Positions 22,406 to 33,933 of a stretch of DNA of 64,000 bases are shown here, one piece after another. Each line of letters opens with the position of its first letter. Position 1 is the first letter of the stretch. Location of the stretch: assembly GCF_958979055.1 (NCBI RefSeq), contig NC_084886.1, positions 45,029,154-45,093,153 on the forward strand. The letters are read 5' to 3'. The DNA is from Alnus glutinosa (Eukaryota > Streptophyta > Magnoliopsida > Fagales > Betulaceae). The translations under genes and the position numbers were made by a program. The notes under the pieces are model-generated. The model had not been told where the DNA came from, did not search any database, and saw only the letters and a list, made by a program, of their open reading frames with translations.

Positions 22406-23023
22406 ATGTCTTTATCTCTATCAGCCCCCATTGGCATGTCTCCGTACCAACTTGTGTTTGGAAAAGCAAGTCACCTCCCTATGGAGTTGGAACATAAAGC
22501 ATATTGGGCGATCAAACGGCTTAATTTCAATCTCCACAAGGCTAGTTCTCGTAGGAAACTCCAACTTGATGAATTGGAGGAAATTCGGAATTATGCTTAC
22601 GATTGTGCTAAGTTGTATAAGGAACGAATAAAGAATACTCATGACCAAAATATCTTGAGGAAATCATTTGACCCTGGTCAGAAAGTCCTTTACAATTCTC
22701 ATTTGTATTTATTCTCAGGTAAGCTTAAGTCTCGATGGTCTGGACCTTTCATAGTTAGTATTGTTTCTACCCATAGGGCCATTGAGATTGAGGATCCCAA
22801 TAACGGCAATGTATTCAAAGTGAATGGCCAACGTTTGAAACCGTTCTTGGAGCTGAGAAACCTAGAAATTGAGGAAATACTTCTAGACAATCATGTTTAT
22901 CGATCCAAGTTGATTTTTAAGCAAGGTTTGACTAAAGACGTTAAACGTAGCACTTATGAGAGGCAACCCACTCCATTCCTGTCATTTTTTTTATATTCAA
23001 TTCTTTCCGTTTATTTTATTTAG
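22406..23023 (+). pseudogene. Ty3/gypsy (Athila/Tat-like) integrase C-terminal fragment
   Basis: The open frame of about 205 codons has the end of a gypsy integrase: [18 protein letters not shown], then [10 protein letters not shown], a long basic helix region, [25 protein letters not shown] and [11 protein letters not shown]. These strings are diagnostic for the Athila/Tat branch of plant Ty3/gypsy elements. The catalytic DDE part, RNase H and RT are absent upstream. It ends with a hydrophobic tail before non-coding sequence. Confidence 0.85.
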
Positions 23024-23626
23024 TTTTTTTTTATTCTCTTACTGACATTTCTCATGTGCATTTCTTGGCGCTTATTTCTATTACATGGCTGGAGTAGTGC
23101 TTTGTTTTTTAGGACATATGTTTTTGCATTCAAGTATGGGCGAGTACGTTACGCCCCATCCTTTCATTTCCTCCAAGTATTGTATCTTTATCCACACAAT
23201 TAGAACAACGTGTAATTCAAGTTTGGGAGTATGGCAAGATATGAATGTCCTTTTGTTTTAATTTTTAATTTAATGTCCTTTTGTTTTAAAAAAAAAAAAA
23301 AAAAAATCATGCTTTATTTACCTTTTTTCTTTTTTCTTTTTTAAAAAGTGTTATTTATGAGAATGGTGAAATTTTAACTGAGATTTGCATCTCATTGGCA
23401 AGTTTAAATTTATGAACACATGATCATTTGACTAGGAAAGCTAAATTGGTTATTTATTTTTGGATAGTGATGATACCGCCTGTTTCACCTTGAACTAAGC
23501 ACAAGCACATTAGCAACATGAAATGTGAAACCAAATATGCTTGTTTTTTATGTCTTAAAGTTCAGTTGGTTAAATTGTCGAGTGAGTACCTTGACATGGT
23601 ATTAGTGTGTGAATAGTATATATATA

Positions 23627-23661
<35 letters not shown>

Positions 23662-23912
23662 AGTATAATTAGCTATTCTAAGCTTGTTGTTGAGTTGCAT
23701 TTCAATTTATATTTCAGCACTTAGTTTCAGAACAAATCACAAATCATTTTCCTGTGGGAGTTAAATTAGATTAAATTTTATTAAGACTTGATAATACAAC
23801 CAACGCGGTCCTTAAGGTTCGACATCCTCTCTATAGTCTCATCCTACAATGATTCGTACTATTGCGAGTGGTATTTGAAAAATAAAGTGACTTCTAATTT
23901 AATGTGCATGTG
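23024..23912 (+). mobile_element. 3' non-coding and LTR-like part of the same gypsy element
   Basis: The string attcaagtttgggagta (about 23216) resembles the polypurine-tract region of Athila-type elements. The stretch 23800-23870 (aggttcgacatcctctctat, acaatgattcgtactattgcg) resembles the end of an Athila/Tat LTR ahead of the primer-binding site. Poly-A tracts at 23290-23306 and 23629-23659 disrupt it. The LTR limits could not be fixed. Confidence 0.45.
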
Positions 23913-25063
23913 TGTAACGTGTAGCAAAATATCAAAATGCAAAATTTAAAAGACACAGATATTTTGTTAATGAAGTGGAAACTCAATTAAGAAAAAAACC
24001 ACTCTAGGGCAACCAAACCTAGGATATCCACTATTCAGAAGACAACGCTAGTTACAAAGCAGTAGCACTCACATACCCTTATGCAATGGTCGTACTTTGA
24101 ACTCTGACACATAACACAATGCGAACGCCTCCCAACCAAGTCACCTACTTGAAGGGGTCTTCAATGGAATCATTTACCTTAGGGCTTCTCCCTAAGATAG
24201 ACTTCACACAAACACAGTAACAACACTTCGACAATGGCTTGAGAGCAAGCGGATCAACACAACAACTCCTAAAATATACTCTCTAAGCACTGCGGAATTC
24301 AATACCGAATTCTTACAAATTACATGCCTAGAGGCCTCAATTTATAGGTTATAGAAGACCTAAATCGAGTCTGAATCAATTTTCTCCATGTGGCATCCGG
24401 ACGGTAGCTAAGGGCGTCCAAACGACCAATTGTGCAACCGGCTTTCCAAATTCGCTGAACTTCTTTCTTGAATAGAGCTGCGTCTGGACAGTGTTGCCCT
24501 AGCGTCCGGACGGTTGCACTTATGCTGCACACAATTTCCATAATAAGGACTGAGCGTCCGGACAATGAAGACTAACGTTCGGACGGTTATAAATCTTCAG
24601 CACGTCTTGCCTTATTAAGGATAGCGTCCGGACGGAATAACCACGTCGTCCAAACTGTTGCAGCTATCTTCTCATATCTGTGTTTGGAAAGGAAATCATT
24701 TTACTTGTCGAACACTAATAGGCGTCCAAACGTGTTGTTGAGACGTCCAAACGGATACAACCTGGAATAGTTCGAAACTTCTGAACACAGATGAGAATCC
24801 GAACGGAAAGATCTCGTCGTCTAGACGGATGTTGCTTGACTAATGAGCGTCCGGACAGAATACTATGTCGTTCAGACGGATGCAAGGGACTTGAACTTCA
24901 CCGTCTTGAATTCTACACAGAGTCTTCTTAAAGCACATAATTGAAGTGTAAACTCTAGTTATAAACAACAATCCTGATTAAAAAACAACTTTACATAGAA
25001 GTGATTTTGTCCAAAAAAAATGCAGCAAATCACAAACTAATAGTATTTATTATTGACGTTACA
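23913..25063 (-). mobile_element. Copia-type solo LTR nested in the gypsy element
   Basis: The termini form an 8 bp perfect inverted pair: TGTAACGT at 23913 and ACGTTACA at 25056. Read on the minus strand it has a U3 full of cgtccggacg motifs, a TATA box (ctataaattgagg, plus-strand 24336-24348), then an R/U5 with the actagcgttgtcttctgaat and ctctagggtgg-type features of plant copia LTRs, ending ctacacgttaca. No internal region is attached on either side. No clear 5 bp TSD was found, so the boundaries are likely rather than certain. Confidence 0.6.
24405..24885. repeat. Cluster of palindromic CGTCCGGACG motifs in the LTR U3
   Basis: About fourteen exact or one-to-two-mismatch copies of cgtccggacg (variants cgtccaaacg, cgttcggacg, cgtctagacg) occur in under 500 bp with irregular 15-60 bp spacing. 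The consensus is self-complementary. They lie upstream of the TATA box in the minus-strand LTR, where enhancer elements are expected. Confidence 0.75.
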
Positions 25064-25077
25064 AAAAAGACCACATC

Positions 25078-25100
25078 AATTTTTGGCCCCGTTACTAGGG
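25078..25100 (+). other. tRNA-Asp-type primer binding site of a gypsy element
   Basis: The string tttttggccccgttactagg resembles the tggcgccgttgccgggg primer-binding site used by Athila/Tat elements, with several substitutions. It is followed by a leader and then gag at about 25498. Confidence 0.6.
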
Positions 25101-25497
25101 ATTGCTAGATGGTTGCATTATTAAGTTTTTCTAAGATTGAATCGAATTTGAACCCATTCTTTTTTTTAGGGTTTTTGTGTTTCTGTTTTGTTTCGTTTTT
25201 GGTTTTCAAGTTCAAGCTCAATACTGTCTGGAATGGATTGAGTGCATATCACAAAACGCTTGAGCACACTAAGTTTGCATACTGCACTCGAGCCCAAAGC
25301 CCAATTCTCATTGCGCTCAAGCACTTTCCTAGGTGAGCTCAACCACATTTGCCTAGAGCAGATCAATGATACCTCTTAGCAACCATAACAACTGCAAATT
25401 ATTTTCCAAAGTTGAGATCTCTGTACTTTCTGTGAGTTTTTAAATTTATGTATTTGTGATAGTTGTATGTAGATTGTGATTTGTGTTTAATTAGTTT

Positions 25498-26548
25498 ATG
25501 TTTGGTCGATGTTCTTTATCACTTCCGTTAAATCTTTGCGACCTTGATCTTGAACATACTCTTAGACGAAGTAAGACCGAAAGGAACTCTAGTGTGTTGA
25601 GAGAACGTTCTATTGAAACCATGGTTGAAGAGGAAGAAAGACCGGTCCTACAAAGAGATCATTATCTCCCATTTACTTACACTTCTCCTTTATGCCTTCA
25701 GCTGCCTAATGTTATGGTAGCTAATTATAAAATTAAGTCTAGCATCATTCAAATGCTACCATCTTTTTATGGACTTAATAATGAAGACCTTTATAAGCAC
25801 CTTGACGAGTTTCTAAAAATCTGCTCTACCATAAAGTTGCATGGTTTCTCAGAAGATGCTTTAAGGATGCGTCTCTTCCCCCATTTTCTCTTAAAGACAA
25901 AGCCAAGCATTGGCTAAAGTCATTAGAAGTTAGAAGCAAACATTGTCACTTCTTAGACTCAAATGCAGTAAGAGTTCTTGAAGAAATATACTCCCATAGG
26001 AAAAACCAATCAAATCAGGAAAGCCATCATTGGTTTCTCCCAATTTAAGGGAAAACAATTTCATGAGACATGGAAAAGATTAAAAGACCTTCTAAGGAAG
26101 TGCCTGCATCATGCTGTCCCAAAATGACAACTTGTGTAATGCTTCTATGATGGCTTGATTGAGCCGCATAGGAAAATGGTTGATCTCTCATGTGGAAGTA
26201 CATTCATGATGAAGAGTGAAAGTAAAGCAAGGACTCTTTTTGACAATCTCAGTGAAAGTTCTGTACAACATGCTTCGACTAATCGTAGGATACCTACTTC
26301 CAAGGCTCTAAAGACTGAAAGTCTTTTTGAAGCAAGCACTCCTTTGAATGTGACCACCAAGGTAAACGCATTATCTCGGAAAATAAACCAACTCATTGTA
26401 GCTGGTTTTGTTCCTACCTTCTCTTGCACATTTCCACACCATAGGAACCTTGTTCATTTTGCTCCAACTCTTCACATCATGTGAGAGATTGTCCTATCAT
26501 TGGACAATTTTTTGAGCTTCCTACATAGCAAGCAAATTCTACCTTCTC
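25498..26548 (+). pseudogene. Athila/Tat-like gag pseudogene
   Basis: From 25498 an open frame includes LRRSK, the gag core FYGLNNEDLYKHLDEFLKIC and GFSEDALRMRLFP. The homology (SLKDKAKHWLKSLE) continues in another frame near 25900. Later pieces such as MVDLSCGSTFMMKSESKA (26170-26470) are separated by stops and frame changes. The fragment ends abruptly at about 26548, where DEFL unit A begins. Protease and RT are absent. Confidence 0.8.
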
Positions 26549-26875
26549 AAATTGAAATATAATTGATTTAATAATTTAATTAATATTCTAACCTAAACAA
26601 GTCTTATCAAAACTTGTAAGCGATAACTTCTATTTCTTGCATGGGGGGATAGATGGAGCAATTGGAAAACCTTGTGGCCCTTAGAAAATCTGAAGTGCCA
26701 GTTTTGCCTCCCAAAAAATCTTTAGAAAAACATCCTTCTGGCCCCTCAAAATTACAAAAGATTAAAAAAAAAAAAATCATAATCCCTCTAAAATATCAAT
26801 ATTCTGAAGTAATTAACTTACGCTATAAATATATATAGGTGATTTTCATTCTTGGTTGGCATAAGTAAGGAGCAC

Positions 26876-27624
26876 ATGGCCAAGACTCCAAAAATTGCTC
26901 ATATCCTTCCTATATTCATTATCTTTATCTTCATTACAAGTGCGGGTACGTAAGTAATTTTATAATTTTATATGCATTCTCTTGCTCATCTCTTTTATAA
27001 ATCCGCCATAGAAATTGTGAAATTTATGTGTGTTGTCCAATAAATTCAATAGTAGATTTGCAAATCTCTTGTACGTAAATAGACTAAAAATATGTAAGAT
27101 AATGAAACCAAACATTTCTCTTTAATCAGTGAAAAAATTTTAACCCATGATCTTTCATCACTTTTGAAAGAAGATACCTAAACTTTAAAAAGTGTCAACT
27201 TAAGATATCCATCTTTCAATTTTTTTCAATTTCAACCCTCCATTAGAATCATTTTTTAAATCCTATCAAAATTCACAAAATACCATAATTAAAAAAAAAA
27301 AATCAGAAATTATAAGTGAAGTTCTTCCCTTTAATCATCGTGTCGTTGAGCGTGTTTGGGCATAAAGAAGCCACATATATATGTTGCATTTATCTGAAAC
27401 TTTGCATTCTTTTGTTGAAATATATAGCAGCACGACATACTTACGTGGAAGAATATTGCAGTCGTTTGAGCAAACATTGGCATAAAAGTTGTCAATGGGC
27501 CTCACACTGTAACAAAAAATGCAAAGACCTAGAGCATGCGGTTTCCGGAACGTGCCAAAGGCCTCATTGGTGGTCATTTAGTCAAAAATGTTACTGCCTC
27601 TTCAACTGTGGAATTCGTATATAA
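26876..27624 (+). CDS. Defensin-like cysteine-rich peptide DEFL3 (intact, A type)
   Basis: Exon 1 is 26876-26945 and exon 2 is 27428-27624 (donor GTACGT, acceptor tatatag, phase 1), giving 88 aa. The signal peptide starts MAKTPKIAHILP and ends ITSAG. The mature part has an eight-cysteine core with exactly the DEFL1 spacing C-x10-C-x5-C-x3-C-x10-C-x11-C-x-C-x3-C, preceded by a longer N-terminal segment (AARHTYVEEY). Compared with DEFL1 and DEFL5, the stop right after Cys8 is GGA, so the peptide gains GIRI before TAA. It shares WHK before Cys2, the NKKC/DKKC knuckle, SGTC, HWWSFS and CYC with DEFL1, which shows common ancestry and probably a common fold. A TATA box (gctataaatatatat) lies about 50 nt before the ATG. 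It is secreted by prediction; target unknown. Confidence 0.88.
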
Positions 27625-27739
27625 AATGGTGTTGTTTTACGTATGTGCCTTTTCGAATGCTGCTGCTCATTTATCCTCTAATGTTGAGGAAATTTTGGGG
27701 TTTCTCTTGTATAAATATATTATATACATTAAATAAATG

Positions 27740-28060
27740 CATGTCTAGTTGCGGCCCATTAATGTGCGGCATGGTGGGCACTGAAGTTTGTACTTTTATC
27801 AGCCTTCCTAACATTCAAAGAAGTGGAGGTTAGGATGGCGTTAACAGTATTAGAGATAATGGAGAAGATCTACCAATCTTGAACGATGTTGAAATTTTGG
27901 ATGGCTAAAATAACCATTAAAATTACATTCCAAAGTAAATCGCCCAAGGTTAAGGGACGAACAGCTAGCCGAGTGGCTAAGGCTTCTCAAAGTTTGGCAA
28001 ACAAATACAATAATATATATTGCTTTTATGCCAAAGAATTAATTAAGACAGTCGTGAATA
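27740..28060 (-). pseudogene. LINE-type RNase H (RVT_3) remnant in unit A
   Basis: Read on the minus strand, this has the end of a plant LINE RNase H domain (LAN-x-LAxxLxx, LGRFTL-like, then IQDWQIF-like) with stops. A better preserved copy is at 36860-37290 in unit B, in the same position relative to the A-type DEFL, so the insertion predates the unit duplication. Confidence 0.6.
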
Positions 28061-28388
28061 GTACAACATATAAAACTTGTTCTTAAGTTTCTACTCTTGC
28101 ATCCAAAAATAGTACCAAAAAAAAATTAATAAAAAGCTAAAACACCATTATTATATATATGTGGTTTCGAAATTTTTTATATAAATCAAAATATGTTCAA
28201 ATTTTTAACTAATCAAAAGGTGTATGGTTCGAAAGTTTGTATTTACTTCTATACATAAAGTTGATATATATATATATGTACCACGTTGAAGCTGAAAAAC
28301 TTATGATTACAAATTAATGTTTTTCTCAATTAATTCACAATACATATACAATCAGTTGAATGTATACATAATTGAGTAATACTATATA

Positions 28389-28596
28389 TGTAACACTCCA
28401 GTCCCATATTAGGAAGAGATGAATAGTTCATATAGAGTTGGTAGTTATATAGATATTCATGGGTGCTAAGTCCCACATTGCCTAATTACTAGGTGAAACT
28501 TGGCTTTATAATGGATTCTAAGGAAGCTTCAAATTGACTAGTCCTTTTTGGAGTGATATCGCAGATGTGGCTAGCGCTTTTTCCTGGGTCGTTACA
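28389..28596. mobile_element. TRIM-like solo LTR, 208 bp
   Basis: The element begins TGTAACACTCCAGTCCC and ends GGGTCGTTACA, with TGTAAC/GTTACA inverted ends. The flanks are atata and atatg (4 of 5 match). Unit B at about 37630 has uninterrupted flanking sequence (actacatttttatctcgc), giving an empty site. It has no coding capacity. Confidence 0.75.
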
Positions 28597-28794
28597 ATAT
28601 GCCACATTTTTATCTCGCAATTATTCAACAATGTTGAGTAGCAGTTCCAACCAACACTTGAATTTTTATTTTTATTTTTAACAATTTCATGTATGGAGAA
28701 CGTTCGAAGTTAGATTGGAGCGAGTGGAATGATTGGTGGAGATAAACCGTTGAGAGTGGAAGCTAAATGACTAAACCTTGTTGAAACTAATGGC

Positions 28795-29330
28795 TTAGTG
28801 AGGATATGTATATATATATACACACTGGATAAAAACTTGACTAGCAGAGTCTTGGCAGCAGGCAGCAACCTTACATGAACAAATTAAGTGATAATCTATT
28901 TCAATGTGTACATTTTTTTCATCCATGGACAACTGGATTTGAAGAGAGGTAAATGGCCCCAATGTTGTCACAAAATATAGTAGGTGGAATTGGAAAATAA
29001 ACAACAAGTTCCCAAAGCAAAAATTGTAGCCAAGTATTTTAGTAGTCGTATTAGCCAAGGCCTTATATTCAAACTCGATGCTTGAACAAGAAATAGTTGA
29101 TTGTTAATTTCTTCGAACTCCATGATAAAAGGTTCTTGCCGAGAAAGACATAGTAGCCCGATGTAGATTTTTGATCATATGGGCACTCATCCCAATCAGC
29201 GTCCGTAAGGAAAGATATGAGAGGAGGAACATCTTCGAAGCAAAAGCTGCAAAAGGACATAAGAGATGTTGTTTTTGAGGTATCTTAAGATACACTTTAC
29301 TGCTTATCAATGAACATCATTAGGCTCTTC
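28795..29330 (-). pseudogene. Ty1/copia RNase H C-terminal fragment (unit A)
   Basis: On the minus strand the pieces DADWDECPYDQKSTSGYYVF, LGKNLLSWSSKK, then ALANTTTKILGY and HIEIDYHLI follow the end of copia RNase H. One or two frameshifts separate them. Integrase and RT are absent. The homologous copy in unit B is 37840-38310. Confidence 0.8.
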
Positions 29331-29337
29331 ATAAATT

Positions 29338-29695
29338 GTAACACCCCCGAGGGTTAACCAACCCATAGTTAACTCAGTGCACTTCTCAAGACTCATTTAC
29401 CAAGTAAATAAGTCTCAAGAGATCTAACTAACAAACACAACGGAAGATTTATGACTTAAAGAAAGATAACATATCTTAATAAATTCATTAATCATTAAAT
29501 ATACAAATCAAATACCAAATCTCCCAAAGTAATTAATTTAAAAACCAAGGCAATACAATCCCAAAACATCAATACTTAAAGAAATCTCCAAACATAAATA
29601 GGGTCTCAAAAGAACATCAATCATGACGGACGAGTCTTAATTAATATATAATGTAAACCAAATACATAATATCAAGCATACATTGCAAAATAATA
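29338..29695. mobile_element. TGTAACACCC-type LTR fragment (unit A)
   Basis: The stretch begins tgtaacacccccgagggtta and runs through AT-rich sequence shared with 38358-38690 in unit B. The beginning looks like a gypsy LTR start, but no ACA end, PBS or TSD is visible, so it is a fragment. Confidence 0.4.
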
Positions 29696-29919
29696 TTGAT
29701 CTGGTTACGCTTAAGGACTTATTGTAGAATTTCAAAGGTCCTTTATGGTAAATAGTACTTTCGGGTGATGTTGTGGACCTAGTATATTTGAGTATGTATA
29801 AAGGTTTAGTATAGAATTATTTTATAGTGATGATGTGTTTATTGTAAGCATTTCAGTTAATATAATGATTCCTAGCTAGTATATAAATGCTCTAGTTGTA
29901 ATTATTAATGTTGGTAGAA

Positions 29920-29952
<33 letters not shown>

Positions 29953-30664
29953 GTTTCTGCTACTTAATTAGTATTCTAGTTTTGAGGAGTAAAGATGTCT
30001 TGATTTGATTCTTTGGAGAAATTAGACAACCGGGGAGGCGTGCTAAGGAGTTAATTAATTTCTCAGGGTGTTATACTTCCTCCGTTCCTCCCTAGCTACC
30101 ACGGCTTTTGAGTTGCTTCAATAGTTTCTAATATTAATATATATATTTCTTTTTCTTTTTTCTTTTTCTTTTTGAAGAATCAATAGTTTCTAATATGAAG
30201 ACAAGTTTTTCAACACTTTCTATACGCTGAAGGGTTCTTTAACTTGTTTAAGATCGAGAACAACTAACACAAAAAACTAATCGATTAATATTCGATGGTT
30301 TGCAAAAAAATTGCAAGGAAGATACTAGCTAGCATATAACACAAAACTACCTACTAATATTGTAAGAACTTACGGTGATTTTATTATTTTCAAAAACCTG
30401 TTCACCAACAAAACAAAGCCTTTTTTTTGTATATTAATTAATCTTCAATAAAACTTCTTTATATTAGATTAATAGTTGACCCTAGCCTTAACATGTTGAA
30501 GCATTTTTAAGTATCTAATTAACCTTTTGGCTCCTCAAAATTCTAAAAGAAAAAAGTATCTTAATATATCCCTCCAAAATCCCAAAATTCTAAAGCAAAT
30601 AATTTAGGCAATAAATATAGGCAGTTTTTGTTCGTGGTTGGAATAAGTAATTAGGAGCACATAT

Positions 30665-31030
30665 ATGGCCAAGACTCCAAAATCTGTTTATATCCTTCTT
30701 ATAATTATATTCATTATCTTCATCTTCGTTACAAGTGAGGGTGAGTAACTTTATAATCTCAAAATTAATTAATTTCAATGTTTTTTAAGCACCTTCTTAA
30801 TTATATATGTTGCATGCATTAATATCTAAAACTTAATTTGCCCTCTTTTGTTGAGTGAGATAGCAAAACAATGCGATCGTTGGAGCAAAACATGGCATGA
30901 AAGATGCGTATACGAGTGCAGGCACCGTGACAAAAGCCTAATTGGTGGTCATGTAGTTTTAAATGTTACTGCTACTTCTACTGTTGAATGGGTTGTATGT
31001 GATGAGAGAGCAGATCGACTTATCTTGTAA
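30665..31030 (+). pseudogene. DEFL4: S-type defensin-like gene with a frameshifting 43 bp deletion
   Basis: Exon 1 (30665-30740) encodes the same signal peptide as DEFL1 and has a good GTGAGT donor. Exon 2 starts at 30864 with QCDRW, Cys2 and a Cys in the position of Cys3. A deletion of about 43 bp then removes the part with the KKC knuckle and GxC, between two caaa strings. Downstream translation is in a different frame and ends at 31030. The spliced frame would still give about 80 aa, but only three of the eight scaffold cysteines remain. The promoter and TATA (about 30610) are intact, so a transcript is possible. I treat it as a pseudogene. Confidence 0.8.
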
Positions 31031-31089
31031 TTAATATTTGTTTTTTTTTTGGATAAATAGAATTTCAAGTTACCTTTTTCATCCATCTA

Positions 31090-32575
31090 GCTTCGTTCAA
31101 TCTGCAAATTTGGAGGGTTCCCATTTTCGCAAACCCAAAATCGCATCGATCAAAGAATCTCGTATTAGTAGAAGTGGAAGCAAACCATGGCCTCTGATAC
31201 CAATTGTCTGGGGGAGAAACACCAAGGAAGTCAATATCCACATTAAGAGACCACTTCTAGCCCAAAAAAGCCTAAGCTAATGGGCTTGGGTCCACAAAGG
31301 TATATTAACTACCCGTTTTCTTTATATTTTACTAATGTAGGACACAAACCTCACAAGTGTACTCACAACAAGAGAAATTCAATGGTTGGAAATCAAATTC
31401 AGGTTAGAGAGAGTAGAGAGATCGAGAATGTTTGCATTGGAAAGATCGAAAGGAAAAAGAAAATATTTAAATGGAGTAGTGGCCGGGAGTGGATAGTTAA
31501 AATAAAGAGTAAAATGTATGTGTTTTAAAAAAGTGGATAGCTAAAATAAAAAATAAAAATAAAGTGATTATTTAACTAAAATTTAGCTAAAGAATGACTA
31601 TCCGTATGGAATGTCTTCAATATAAAATGTTTATTGGCAGATGATTGGTTTGGCCTATTTAATTATTGTCATAGCATCTCATGATGTCCACTTGGAGTCC
31701 TTAAAATTTAGTTGTATAAAATGAAGAAAATGTATTAATTAATTTCATGGAGTTCTATGCGAATTCAGACAGCTATTATCAATTTTATGAAGGGATCGGA
31801 GTGCATTTTAGAACGAGTAATGCTACACTTTACACCCATTTTATTACACCAACTTCACACCGTTAACGTGGCATGAGCTAAATGGAGGTAGAAAGTTTGT
31901 TTTTTTAGGTGACGTGGCATGAGCAAGAGGAAGGAGAGAAAACTTCAAAGGTAAGATCTTTTCACTTGGTTTTTGGTTTGAATTCATTGGCTTTCTTGGG
32001 TTTTAGGGTATGGGTTGTTTATGAATTCGAGGTTTAGGTATGATGATGGTGTAGTTGTATGAGTTGTGTTTTGTTATTATGATTGATGAGGAGATTTGTT
32101 TGAGATTTGATGTAAAAAGAAGGGATTTTTGTGTTATGGGTGGTGTTTTGGGACTGATGTTGAGTTAGTTTAGGGAAGTACGTAGGATGTGAAAGGTGAG
32201 AGAAGTTGGAGAAAAAGCGTGTTTTTAGTGATGGGAAATCGGGGAAGACAATGAATAGTAAGTTAGATGGATTAAATTTGGGTAAGATCGATCGAACTAG
32301 TTGCAGAAAGACTCGATCATAAGTTCGATCACAGTTCATTCGATCGAACTAGTTGCAGATAGGTTAGATTGCAAGTTCGATTAGAATCCGTTTGATCGAA
32401 AGACTTGCGAAGAGGTTCAATTGCACGTTTGATCGATGTCTGATCAATCGAAACACGTTAGAATAGTTTAAATAAGCTTTTAATCAAAATATTTTATGTG
32501 AGATGCTAATTAAAGTTTTTGATAAATTAATTGCAATGAAGAAAGAGGAATCAGATGTTTTTTAAACCAAGTAAA
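31090..32575. mobile_element. Unit A-specific insertion with copia-like minus-strand PBS
   Basis: Unit B (42555-42600) lacks this stretch. At 31194-31210 the minus strand reads ggtatcagag, a copia tRNA-Met primer-binding site, next to a segment whose minus-strand end is CCCCCAGACA, consistent with an LTR starting at about 31207 on the plus strand. At 31816 a gagtaatgctac terminus of the MULE-type MITE family begins. The whole is probably a nest of at least two elements; ends were not resolved. Confidence 0.4.
32289..32444. repeat. Three tandem copies of a 52 bp unit
   Basis: Three consecutive copies of 51-53 bp start with (c)gatcgaac/gatcgaaa, followed by (ac)ttgc and a ttcgatc motif. The first two are about 75% identical and the third is more diverged. 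It is part of the unit A-specific insertion. Confidence 0.75.
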
Positions 32576-32989
32576 GTGAAAATTATATAAAGGGTTCAAA
32601 GGGAAATAAGTAAAAGCGAATAGGGGTAGTTTGGAAGTTTACTCCTAGTTTAGAATAAATGAGAAATACTTCATGAGAATGGAAATGGAAATGATGGAGT
32701 AGGTTCAAGTTCTATTATTAAGTGACTAGGTTATGGACGGGCAGGGTTTTTTTTGTTTTTTTTACTAATTAAATAAGGAAAGTGGTTACAAAGGATAATT
32801 ATTTTCACTTGTAATCCAAAAGAAAGAAGTAGATGATCTTATGAATGAAAAAGATGTGAGTTCCCTAACAATAGACTCAAACCAAACTAAAACAGTGCTG
32901 AAATATAAATTGCAAAAGATAAGAAATGAGTTAAACAAGTGACATAATCCTCTCAATGGACCGGACAAGGCGATTATAAAAGCTAAAGG

Positions 32990-33540
32990 AGATTAGATTA
33001 GGGCAAGCCTATTTGTACCCTTACTTGAAAATAGCAACAACCACCAAAAGATGGCTAAAGCAATAAAAGCATTGTTAGAGTCCGAAAATGTGACTTCAGA
33101 AAAGAGAGGTATTAACACAAATCCAAATACAAGAGTCTCCGCTAAAGTGAAACAATAACCCAAGTAACATAATAAAAAGAAGCAAATAAACAACAAAAAA
33201 AGCCCAAAAAATAGCAACTCCGGCAACTGGCAATCCAACCAACGCGTGAGATCCATGCGCCGGCACATGAGAACCGCAGTCCAGCGCGTGGAAGGCGGAA
33301 GAAGAAGCGGCCGGTGGCGTTGAGTAGTTGGAACGCCGGTGAATGCAGTGAAGAGGCGCGTGAGAGGCAGAGACCATCGGAGGAACGTAGATTTAGTTTT
33401 TAGAAAATCATATCTAAGAGTTTTGACAAAACCGGCCACCAACCGAGGAGGACAACGGCGAACGTTAACGGTGCAGTGGAGAAGCCAAAACACTGAAGTT
33501 GCAATTCCGAGCAGGATAAGTCGTACAAGACGATAGATAA
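32990..33540. repeat. Unclassified repeat shared by both units
   Basis: This segment matches 42690-43110 and 43460-43520 in unit B. It contains aaccgcagtccag, gagatccatgcg and ggcgtgtgagaggc strings. The open frames on both strands are different in the two copies and look accidental. It may be a fragment of a retroelement leader. Confidence 0.55.
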
Positions 33541-33933
33541 AACCTCATCAAATGTGAGGAGGAATAGAAAAACCTCTAGTCAAACATCAACAAAAGCAAT
33601 ACAAGACATAAAGGAAAGAAGAGAAGGAGAGGAGGGAAGAGATGTGGTCCTTCCCTCCTCCCTCATCCAACTGAAGCAAGAAGAAAAACAGATAAAAAAA
33701 ATAACAAAGAGAGAGAGAACAGAGAACAGAGCGTTTATCGGCCTTTTAGTGTACAACCAAGCCCACAAATGTTAATTATGGACGGGCAGGGTTATTACAA
33801 GGTGAAGAATTTGGTTAGAAAGAGTAAAAGCCTAGGGTTTTCCTCATTTGGAAAGGAAGGATATGGTCTTGTCATAAATGTTTAGCTAATTAAGGACTTA
33901 TGTGATGTGATTATAGGTTCTAATATAGATGAT

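Noticed and set aside
24405-24885. CRISPR-like array of short palindromes
   Set aside because: Spacing is irregular, the motif is 10 bp and degenerate, and the context is a plant LTR.
30848-31030. DEFL4 exon 2 as an independent small gene
   Set aside because: The frame only opens from a TTG and the exon clearly belongs to the spliced DEFL4 locus with its own exon 1.
33096-33493. Minus-strand frame of 166 codons with a hydrophobic end, and its counterpart at 42751-43124
   Set aside because: The two copies in units A and B do not conserve the frame, so it is a repeat rather than a gene.
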